Positions 36,580-48,500 of a stretch of DNA of 64,000 bases are shown here, one piece after another (positions within the stretch are counted from its first letter, which is position 1; each line of letters begins with the position of its first letter). This DNA comes from Pycnopodia helianthoides (taxonomy: Eukaryota; Echinodermata; Asteroidea; Forcipulatida; Asteriidae), in assembly GCA_032158295.1 (NCBI GenBank), contig CM063243.1, forward strand, positions 9,636,302 to 9,700,301, read 5' to 3'. A program made the translations under genes and the position numbers. The notes under the pieces were generated by a model. The model was not told the DNA's origin, did no database searches, and saw only the letters and a program-made list of their open reading frames with translations.

Positions 36580-39500
36580 CTGTTATGGTTATCAAGCAAA
36601 GATGTAAGTAAGACTTGAAGCTTGCATAGTGTCGGAAACAAGTATGGGTAGAGTTTGATTTGGGTTGGTTTTGATACGGGTAGAGCTTGATGTGGGTAGG
36701 GTTTGGTATGGGGAGGGGTTTGATATGGGTAGGGTTTGAAATGGGTAGGGCTTGATGTGGGTAGGGTTTGAAATGGGTAGGGTTTGATATGGGTAGGGTT
36801 TGATATGGGCAGGGTTTGATATGGGTAGGGTTTGATATGGGCAGGGTTTGATATGGGTAGGGTTTGATATGGGTAGGATTTGATATGGGTAGGATTTGAT
36901 ATGGGTAGGGCTTGACATGGGTTGATTATGATGTTTTGAACAGTAGACTGTGTTTGTCTTCAGGAGAAACTGTATGAACTGTTGAGTTCCAACAGTTGAG
37001 ATCCAACAGTATCTCAACCCCGTTCCTTTTCAGAACCAACGTTTGTCTCCACAGAAGAAAATTATTACCGTTGGCTGCCATCCGCAAATTAATCAGCATC
37101 TTATCAATCAAAGACGTCTAATGATACAGTGACACCAACTCATTATTTATGATCCCAGGGCGTTTTGGTCAACAAACCTTCCAACCTGTCTGCAATGTGG
37201 TAACCCAACACCAAACCTACAGACTGGTAAGATTGGGAAGGCTGTCCCACTTCTCTATGTAAACCATGATTGCTAAGCAGTGTCGTGCTGAATCAAGGAA
37301 AGGAGCAAATTACCATTTGCCAAAAGACACAGCGGACAGTCCACTCAACCTGGTCATGGCAAACCTCAAATCGACAGCGCAAAAGTATTCATGTAGCCCA
37401 GTATTTCGAAAATTTGTTGCCATTACAAACACAAGTTTCCAATTTGGAAGAAAGTTCTTTAAGAAATGCTCCCCAAGAATGCACAACGTCTGAAGCACTC
37501 TGTTTCTTATACTCAATTTAGTCCAGTGGCATGGGTACCGGGGGGATACCTGGGGAGGAGGACCCAAGCCCCCCACAGATTCCAGTCTCATCCAGGTGAC
37601 ACCCAGGAAAACAAATCCTGACAGTGCCCCTCCCCCCAAAAAACAAAAATAAAATAACTCAAAACAAGTTGAAGAAAGGCCTATTCTGAATAAATCTGTG
37701 AGTCGTATGCCTTCTTATACCTAAAACCTTTTAATTTTATTAAAGAAAGCATGACCCCCTTAACACTCCCCCCCCCCCCCCGATACTGACACAACCAGCC
37801 CACCTCCCTCCCCTCTGCCGAATAGCCATGCCCCCTTCCCCATGCTAAACAAACCCTGGCTGTTTGAACCCTGAAGTGTCTAGATACTAGACAACCTCAA
37901 TGCTCTCCCATCACATGTACGATATTCAAGAAAGCTTGTCAGCCACTGATTTTTAATCATAAGATCCATATCAAAGAAGCGATTCCCTGTCCTGATTCAA
38001 AACTTTACCTTCAGCAGTTCACCGGCCTCTGTCCGCTGCTGTCTAAGACGGTCAAGAGACGGTGGACAGATAAATATGAAATAAGGCCTCAGGTCGGAAT
38101 TCTTCAACACTTTCAGAGACTGCAATGATGAGAAAAAAAAGGGAAGATACCAAAATGAAACCACAATCAATATAATCAGGAGGTTTGGATAGAGAGAGAG
38201 ACCTCAGCAAACCTCACAGCAAACCTCACAGCAAACCTCACAGCAAACCTCACAGCAACTGTATAAAATGTGAGTATAGCAGAGGTGCACAGCCACAATC
38301 ATGGGTACACATTTTTTTTCGTGTCCATGTTATGAACAACGGTTTGAAAAACCAGTGGTGTAACAGTTATTTCAATGTTGTTTGTAAATAAATTAACCAG
38401 CGCTGTGTGAATGAAGAGTAGAAAGTACTTGAGTTTGTCGAAAACCAGATCTGAAAAGTGTTACTCAATATTTATGTGTTGTTCATTTGGTGTCTTTGTA
38501 ACAAAAAGTGTACCCATGATTGTGGCTGTGCGCATAGGTAAAGCCAATGTTTTTTAGGAAAGGGCGGGGGGAGGGGGGGGGTGATGGGAGGGGGATCAGG
38601 GTGGTAGTACACGTGTATCGGCTTTAGGACCGTGTCACTATTTTAACCGACTGTGATTTTGACTGATTTTGCTTGTGATGCATAGTGATTATGATTGTGA
38701 TTCTAAGTGATTATGATTGTGATCTAAGTGACTTTGATTATAATGTAGGTATTTTGATTGTGATTCTAAGTGGTTTTTTAATGTGAATCTAGGTTGTTAC
38801 ATACAAAGTGTGGACCTGAGAATAAAAGAGGTTCACACAGTGTAGGGACTTGAAACACTGTGTGGACTCACACACGTCCACAGAGTGTATTTTACAGTGT
38901 TGAAGAATATGACTTTTTCTTAAGTGCACAGAACAAAGCAATGTCCACAGAGGGTATGCAACACAGGGCTGCATGATTATGGTTTGATTCCAACAGGTGT
39001 GTGTGTAAGATCTGGGTGTCAGACTGAATTTCAGTGTAAATACCGCTTTAATTTGTCATTTTAACACGATAAGCCCCTGCTCATCTCTTCTCACATAAAA
39101 CAAGACAGGAGCAGGCGTGATGAAACGTAACTCAACACTTACTGAAATTCATATGAATACAACAGAGAAGCATGAATGATCCATTCCATGGAACTTGTAA
39201 CACTTAGAGTAGTACACCCATTCTAAATGTTTACATCCCTGTGGATACATCTTTTGTTCTTTCCTTTGTCCCCGTACGTAACATCCACTCATAGACTTTG
39301 TACACAACATTCCTTGTGGAGCAAGCCAGTCTTTAGACTTCCCCTTTTCTCTTCCCTTTTTTCTGTTTTTTTTGTTCTCAGTCTCAACAAGGTGGCAATT
39401 ATCAAAACACCTAGAACATGATCTTTAAAGACACTGGACACTTTTGGTAATTGTCAAAGACCAGTCTTCTCACTTGGTGTATCTCAACGTATGCACAAAA

Positions 39501-42500
39501 TAACAAACCTGTGAAAATTTGAACTCAATTGGTCGTCGAAGTTGCGAGATAATAATGGAAGAAAAAACACCCTTGTCACACGAAGTTGTGTGCTTTCAGA
39601 TGCTTGATTTCGAGACCTCACGCGTGAGGTCTCAAAATCAGTTCAAATATTTTACTGAGAAATTACTTCTTTCTCAAAAACTACGTTACTTCAGAGGGAG
39701 CCGTTTCCCACAATGTTTTATACTATCAACAGCTCTCCATTGCTCGTTACCAAGTAAGTTTTTATGCTAACAATTATTTTGAGTAATGACCAATAGTGTC
39801 CAGTGCCTTTAAACACAAACCATTGAATACAGTGGATGGTAAGTCAAGGCACAATGGAGCAGTTTCATTGCACACACCAAAACCGCATTAAAATAACAAG
39901 AAATAATAAAAATGGAAGGTCCACAAAACTTGACCAATAAACCATAATGTATGTAGTTACAATTATCGCAAATTTCCATCCTGTTTATGTGAAAACAAAA
40001 TCATGCAATGACCGAACACGAAATAGAAATGTAAAATTCATTGTCATGTCTTGTCATTGTCATTGTCATTGTCATTGTCGTTGTCATCTTGAGGCTGAAC
40101 GATCCAGAAAACGTTCCCACACCTTTGGGGTATATGTATAGATCTATATATAGGAGAGTACCACACTGCAAGGGATCAAATACAATCAGTGAAGGGTTTA
40201 GCCAGTGATTGGACGAACAAAAACAAAACCACATCAAATGGTGACAGCTTAATAAGCAGACACAAACAGAGAGAAAGAAATGTCTGTATTGTCATAGAGT
40301 TGCACTGTTAATCACTTGAAAAAAAAAAATAATCGTTCCTAGGCAGTAACAACCGTAGTATTAATAAATTGACTGGAGTGGGATTTGAACCAACGCCCTG
40401 GATTGACGTGCCGGTGCTCTACCGACTTTAGCTATCTAGCCCTATTTTGTCCATATCTTTGTTCGGGGTGCCGAAACAGAATTCTGAATGACTTCATCCA
40501 AGTATCAAGTTTTGATCAGTCTCTTGATGTTTAGGTTTATACAATTTTTGTATTTTTGTATTGACTATTTTGCCAGCACCTTTTGAATGTTAAAATAAAC
40601 AGATTCAAGTTGGCTAGCATTTATGAATACATGGTTCTAATTATATAATTGAAGATATGGAACACTGTACGCATAAAGAAACTGAAGACATACCACCTCC
40701 ATGGTTTCTGTTACTTTCAACTTTGACCCCATGACTGTGTGTGGGTTTGGTTTGCAGGGTAAAGATTTCAACAATGTGAGAGATTTCTTTCAGTGCATTT
40801 ATGTTCATGTGATAATGACTGGGGAGAAAAAAATAGTAAAATGACAGCGACAACACACAAAACACTTATAATTCAACTGTTTCATGCTTATTGGACAATA
40901 AGCATTAACAACAATCCGTGCAGAAGGATTGCTTTACAAAACAGGATGTGTTGAATATTCATGGTACTGTAAACACCATCATGAAAGGGGTAAGGGAGTA
41001 TGCAAAGCAGGGGCAAGAAAAGTGTTGAATATTCAAATATCAGTGAAGCACACAATCATGCAGGGGTTTGATTTATGCAAAGTGGGTTGAGCCAGGTGGT
41101 GAATATTCAAGAGTTGTTGAAACACACTCTCACCCAAGGGATTGTTTATGCAAAGTGGGGGCGTTTGAAGGACAAAGAAATAAAGTATTGAATATTCAAG
41201 AGTTGTTAAACACACTCTCACCCGAGGGATTGTTTATGCAAAGTGGGGGCAAGCAAAGTATTGAATATTCAAGAGTTGTTGAAACACACTCTCACCCGAG
41301 GGATTGTTTATGCAAAGTGGGGGTGAGCAAAGTATTGAATATTCAAGAGTTGTTGAAACACACTCTCACCCGAGGGATTGTTTATGCAAAGTGGGGGTGA
41401 GCAAAGTATTGAATATTCAAGAGTTGTTAAAAACACAACACGTTGCTCAGTTGAACACAATGATGACTATATTATGCAAGGCAGGGTGAGCAAAGCGTTT
41501 AATATTCAAAGAGCTGTCAAACACACCCTCAGGAATGTTCTTGCTTTACGCATGCCATGCTTGAACTCCTCCGCCTGCGGTACGATTGAGGGGGGAGAAG
41601 GGGAAAGTGCCAGTTAGTTAAACAGTTCTACTCATTCACTGGTAATCTACGATTAGTGTAGTGATACTACAAGGGGTTACTGGTAACCTACACACAGGGT
41701 TAGTGTTCATAGTACAGAGCTTACAATGAGAAACGTAGGGTAGGTAGTGGAACAACTGGGTTTTAATTGGGTAACTGAGAGGTTTTGGGTCATTCTATTG
41801 GGCTTAATACGGGTATACCTTAAGGCAAGGTTATGACACTATAGGGTTCTAAATGGGTGACTTCAGGGCAATTTTGTATACTGTTGGTTTCGGAATGGGT
41901 ATAAAATGTTGAAGAGAATTCTTCCTCATACTACACAGCACAAAGAGCCTTCAAGTACACGATTGAACAACCAACTGCTTACATGTAAATTGTTAATTAC
42001 CCGTTATACAACCCAAAGCAAAAGCCAAAAAAAGACAACTTGGAAATTTGAAAAGAAGACAAACAAAAAAACACATAGAGATTTGACTTAAGATGTTAGA
42101 AATGGAAGTATCGAATTGTGCATTAAATTTCCTAGATTAATTTAAGCAATTGAAACCTGTTTTTTGCTGATGTTGAATTTGTCTCAATGCTTGCTTGCTA
42201 TTTTTCAGCTGAGGTTAAATCATCTGCATTAATACATAGGGCTTGTCACACGGGGCAATTTATTCAGGCAACTTGGAGGCAACCACTTGCACTGTACGCA
42301 CAAGGAACACTTCGGCGGCTAAAGAGACAGTCTTCTAGCTGTAACTTACTATCCCCAAGAACGTGATGAGAAAACTGAAATGTAAATGAATTTTCTTCTT
42401 GAAGATTGCCTGGAACTGGTTGCCTGTAAATTGCCTCGTGTGGCATGGCCTTTTAGCTTTCAAAACCCCTCAAGCGTATGGGCCTTATTCATGACTTTGC

Positions 42501-45500
42501 CATCTTAAGTCTTATTCCCTGAAGACGAAGGCATTATGTGCATCCAATTTTGTTGGTGTGAAGGGACTGCAAGTGCAACCAATACACAATGACTTTCCAG
42601 TGTACTCATTGAGGTAACCAGACTATTACTCGGTAGGAGCCACCTTGCTTTCAAAACATCCTCTATTTTTGGGTGAATAAATTGAAAAGGCTGCATGTAT
42701 CGATTCTTAGGAATGAAAAGGTGTTGGTAACCATCAGACTACCGGTCGTTTATGCGTTACTACTCAAAGCCGGGATCGTGCATTTTACGCACACATGCCC
42801 CGCCCCTTTGGAATTGTCTCCCTCATCAAGTTCATTCCGCAGAGTCACTGGAAGTTTTCAAGAATCATCTAAAAACTTTCCTGTTCAATGGTTGATTGCT
42901 ATTGGACCAACTGTCTTTCCCATTAACCCTCTTGCTGTCTGACCATTCAATACCATTCAAGTGGTTTTGAATGATAGATCAACTATGCCAGCCTGAAATA
43001 TGATACCATGAGGGAATGCATGTACACAGTACACAGTTAGTTCTGTGCACATTGTGCCACCAGACACAACCTTGGCAGTCGAATGGTTTCAAATGGTTGG
43101 TAACTCACTGGAAAATGTTGCCAAGAGTCACTGTCAGTAGGAGGGTTAAAAGTGCCTTTAAAACTTGGAGCCTTTAAAATTTTAAAACAATGGTTTCTCC
43201 ATTGAGGAAATGATTTTATTTAACACCACTTTCAAAAATTATTCAGATTTTTCATCCAAAATAACACCACGGTTTGTACGTGAAAATTGGGAAATAGTTG
43301 GCGGGAACTGGTTAATGTTAGTTCAGACAGGGAACAAGACCAAGATGGCAGCAGAGAGATGAATGTCCATGAGTCAATACTGATTAGGTCAACTTGATTA
43401 ATTGTTCTCTCCCAACTTTGTGAAATGCAAGGGCTTAGTTGCAAACATAGCCTGGCCAGCCAGTCACTCAACCTACCTGGGGATGGAGATTTAAGACACA
43501 GATCTTGGAAGCATTGACGACAGCTTTGATGGCCTCCAGGCTAGTGCCATAGACGTTCTTCTCGTACTCGCCGTGCTCGACAAACTTATCGGCCAGGATG
43601 TCCTGCTCGAAACGTTGCCTCGTGGTGAAGTAATAATCCACACCGTGGACTTCATGGTCTTTCTTTGGTCTACTTGTGTCTGGAAAGAAGAATTCACTTC
43701 ACTTTTTAGAGATCACTCATTTTTAACCCTTATGATCAATATATACTCATGATAATAGTAATAATATTGGAGTCTTATATAAAACACGTATCCACTAATA
43801 AAGTGCTCAAGGTGCTTGAATAAAGAAAGTTTTTTTTTTTGAATTGTGAGACCGATTTATGTAGCACCTTATTCAATTCAATTAAATTCAATACTTTATT
43901 TCCACTCAATCAATCAATCATACTACATGGCTTAAAACAGAATAGAATGTGGTTGAGTGGTGGGAGTCTCCAAAAAAGCAGAGCTTGTCGAGTAGACACG
44001 CCCATGACGTGTGGCGCTTATAAGGGTTTACACAGTGCTGCGGGCACTCAGCAAGCCACTGCCAGAATCACCGGGGCAAACTCCTTCTCTTAGCGATAAG
44101 TGTAACGTTTCTTATATTTGGTGAACCCAAAAACTATTAAAATCTAACCAGTCAGTTTCCCTTGTGGTTTATTACTTGATGCTGGATTCTTTTATGTGCT
44201 TTCACAACACACTGGATCAACGGTTTTACGTCCCATCCCAAGGACGAAGCAATAATGGTTAAAGCGTCTTGCTCAGGGACACAAGTGTCATGACCGGGAC
44301 TCGAACCCACACTCTGCTGACCAGAAACACCAGAGCTTTGAGTCCGGTGCGCTTGACCGCTCGGCTACATACCCAGACCTAGTTGATTCTTTGACAGTTA
44401 AATGTCTGGGAAAGATACCAAACAGAAATCTGGTCTTGTTTCAGTAATTGTAGATGCCGTGTTAATAACATGTAAAACATTTGAAATGTCAATTCAGTAC
44501 ATTTCTGACATCAAGAGTAAAGCTCAGTGGGGGGGGGGGGGGGGGGAATATACTCACGGGGTACAGCAGCTGCGTAACACTCATCAGACTCCAGCAAAGT
44601 TTGCCTGAGTTCATGCCGTCCAACCTTGGGCGGTCCGATCAGCACAATGGGTCTCTTCTTCTCTGGGTTGGGATTGTACATACCAACTTCTTCATACGTC
44701 AGAATATCTTCACTGTTGTGATCTGGAGAAGAAGAAAACACCTAGTAAGATTTCTGCTCTACTCCAAGATTGAGGAGGATGAAGACTAAGATGCAAATAA
44801 GATGCAGATAATGGAAGACTTCTCGGGATGCTAGGTACCTGCAGGATTACCGGGGTGCATTCCACTCTTGCGAACACGCAAACAATTGCCAACTTAAGCG
44901 CAAATTTTCAGAGAGGAACAAAAGGTGTTTGCAGTTTTGTGTAGAGGAGGTGCTTGCGTATGTTCGCCAACTTGAAAACAAATTGACAAAAGCAGTAACA
45001 AGTCCAAGACAATAAGACTAATCTGGGCCAATCAAGACTTTAATTCATTATGCTAAATTGCATTTGTTTAAAAAAGAGCAGAAGACAGAACGATGCCCAA
45101 CACACACGGAATAATCATTATGGAGACTCTGCAGAATGATTGGTTCAGACAGTCTGAAGTGAGCGTGCGCTCAGGTTTTGAATACAGCGCGTTCCGGTCC
45201 ATACTGTTAGCATGACGTACATTTCTATAAACGGTCAAATGAATGGAATGCACCCGGGTAAATCCAATGTTTTTGAAAATGTGTGCATGCCAAGAACGAT
45301 GTAAATAATGGACATTTTACACAGTATGCCCTTTTTTGAATTCACGGCTTCGGCTCCAAATCGCTCAGGCTAGCTAGGCTCCCTCAATTATTTTAACTTA
45401 CGCATGCTTTGCGGTCAGGGCTTCAGACAAGAAAACTGGGCCTGAAGCCCAATCCCGGAGCCGAAGCGTGGATTCAAAAAGGGCCTGTGTCTGCCTCCAC

Positions 45501-48500
45501 CAATCATCTTTCTCTTTATCGACAGCCATCTTGTTTTCTACCATTCACATCAGTGTAAGACCATATCCGAATAGATGGATTGCAATTACGTGTCATTGAC
45601 CGCCAACATTTGATGTAAAACGATGGAAAAGTGCACGCGTGTACGCGCTATGCACGACTCTCAGCCAATGATAGCTCTTCACGAGTGCACAATTCATCAA
45701 AGATGGTGGTCAATGACGCGTATTGCAATCCATCTATTGGGGCTGACAACTACGACTGTTGCTAAGGGTGTAGCTAGGATTACGTGCTATACTTCAATGC
45801 ATGATGGCGCGAAAATCTAGCCGTAACCTTAGCCGCCATCTCGGACACCCCTTTGAAACTTAGACTGGATGGGCAAATTAGTCTGGCAACCTTTTTAATG
45901 TGATGAGATCAGTATTCAATAATGTTGCTGCATACAGGGTACATGACAAAGATGGAGTCAGCGTGATGGGATTCATAACAACTTGTGTTTTACCAGTTCC
46001 GTTGGCGTTGTACAGCTTTTTCTTTTTCTTCTTCTTCTTGGACTTTCCACCGCAGAGTAGTTTCTTCTTGGGTTCGTCATCATCGGGCATCGTCTGCTTC
46101 ATGGCTTCCCGTCTACAAATGAGAAAAAAGCAACACAAGATTCAACTAAAAGATTCTCTGAATGCTCCAAGATTTTTTTCACAGCAAAGTGTCAGCATAG
46201 AAAATGTCAAACAGTTCTATGTATTAATGTATATTTGGTTTTTGCGATACAACTATGTGTGTATCTACTTTGCTGTGTAGATTTTTTGTTCTTTAGAGAA
46301 CTTGTTGATAACTAGAGGTCCCCTCGATCCACTAAGCGAAAGCAGTAGTCCCCACCGATTTCCTACCTTCCGCCCAGGTAGTAGTTAATAAAGCAGGACA
46401 GTTCTTTTCAGAACTGAGAAGTCTCCTGAATTCCGAAAATCTACTCCGGTAGTAGAACAAATAAGCAAGACAAGCTCTCTAAAGAACAAAAAATCTACAC
46501 AGCAAAGTAGATATACACATGGTGATACCGCAAACACAGTACACATTCAACCTTCCTACTGTCTGACCATTCAATATCATCCACTGTGGCTTTGAATGAT
46601 ACGCCAACCTACAATATGATCGCATGATGTCAATGAAACACAGTAGTGAATACACATACAATTCTAAGCGCAGTTATGCCACGTACACAACTTGTGCAGT
46701 TGAATGGCTTCAAATGGTTACTTAACCCTCTTGCTGTCTGACCATTCAATACCATTCAAGTGGTTTTGAATGATAGATCAACTATGCCAGCCTGAAATAT
46801 GATACCATGAGGGAATGCATGTCCACAGTACACAGTTAGTTCTGTGCACAGTTGTGCCACCGTACACAACCTTGGCAGTCGAATGGTTTCTAATGGTTGG
46901 TCAACTCACTGGAAAAGTTGCCAAGAGTCACTGAGAGTAGGGGGTTAATGGTTACGGGGGCTCCAAGTTCAAATTCACTTGTGATCCACTCATTTTCCAA
47001 TAGATACAGTCCTTATAAAAATGAGGAAACAATCTTGAAGTCTCTACCTCAGGTTCAAATGGTGTAAAATTTCAATGTGTTTGACACCCTTTCAAGTGCA
47101 ATTTTGTCATACTTCAAATATAGAACTGTACATTTCTATACAGAGAATTTTTAGTTCGTTCCTGAGTTTTGATGATCAAAAATATTCAATCAAAACGGCA
47201 TCGTATTTGACTTTTTGACTGGTGTTTGATTTTTGATTTCCAATGACGCCATATTTCAAGTTTGGCATTTGAACAGGTATCAAATAAAATGACATTTCAC
47301 ACCATTTTAACCTGAGGTTAAAGACTTGTAATTTTGGTCCCACTTTCGTAAGAACTCTGCCTATTGAAAAATTTGTGCATCGTATAACTAATTCAACCTC
47401 GGCACCCACTTTTGGTAAATAAAAACCAATGAACTTACTGTTGCTGGAAGGTTTTGCTGGGTATGAGTCCCGCTAGTGTTTGGTCCTCTTCACCTTCCCG
47501 ATACGCTTGCCACCAGTTGGCATCGTCCTGGGCGATGATGTGCAGGATGTCCCCCTTGTGGAACGACAATCCCAGCTCACGACACGGTATGTACATGTCA
47601 TCCTCGGGGTCATAGTCAAAGTGCGCCCTCACATGCATCTACGGGAGAGAGGAAGGAAGGGAGGGAACGCTTTAACGCAACTTTTCACATTTTATCGGTC
47701 TACACAAGGAAGGCGTTATTGGCACATCTGTACACCTTAACTACCTGAAATCCTTAAAAAGCTTTCTCCTGGTTTTTCTTGAATTTGATCACCCATACTT
47801 AGCATGAGGCTACTTATCTTAAACCGAGTCCACTTGTTTGGGTGTTACCACAGAGTGGAGTATTTTGATTTGGTACCATGTGGCGTATGGGAAGTCGTGG
47901 CCGAGCGGTCTACTGCATCGGACTCGAGTTCTGAATGGCTGAATCATCACAGTGTGGGTTTGACTCTCGGTCATGGAAATTGTGTCCATTGTGCAAGGCA
48001 GTTAACCATAACTGCTTCTCTAAGCCAGGTGTGTTAATGGGAACCTACTAGGGCTTAGATAGTACTGTGCTGGATGAACCCTTTAGCGCTCAACCAGCTT
48101 GGGGTTGTATGCTCCCTAGGGAGTTGAGAAAGTTTGAGGAATGGTTCTAAGCATGCCTGATAATTAATAATAACGATGATGTAATTCAGCCTTGATCTAG
48201 CTTCTAGGATAATATATGCCCTATAAAATAAGTATTGTTGTTCTTACCATACCCCCATACCCCCCCCCCCAAAAAAAAGAATAAGAACATTGTTCTAAAA
48301 TTTATATTTAATGAAATATCACCAAACTCACAAGGCCGGACAACCACTTCAATGTGACGGCTACACTTAACTGATTTGGGCTTTCGACCCAAATCAACTG
48401 TCACCAGAGGCACGTTGCCACCTACTGCTGGGGCTGAAACAAGGTTACCCCCTTCACAGTCCGTAAGGATGTAGGCATAGGTATCATCCACTAGGGGCCT

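Larger units (their letters stand above)
38120..43476 (-). other. PALS1: PALS1 intron between GUK exons
   Basis: 5.4-kb intron with the inverted-repeat element at 38287, the TTAA element at 39429, SINE B at 40370, the HSE/POU array near 40925-41535, a foldback at 42244 and MITE family 2 at 42923. No exon was recognised. Confidence 0.8.

Noticed and set aside
36640..36930. Interstitial telomere because of TAGGG words
   Set aside because: The unit is gggtagggtttgatat, not TTAGGG arrays.
36592..37017. 141-codon frame of [14 protein letters not shown] repeats
   Set aside because: It is the translation of the 16-bp minisatellite within a PALS1 intron.
41068..41400. 110-codon repetitive frame ([18 protein letters not shown])
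   Set aside because: Produced by the ~74-bp intronic tandem array; the period allows repeats of the same frame.
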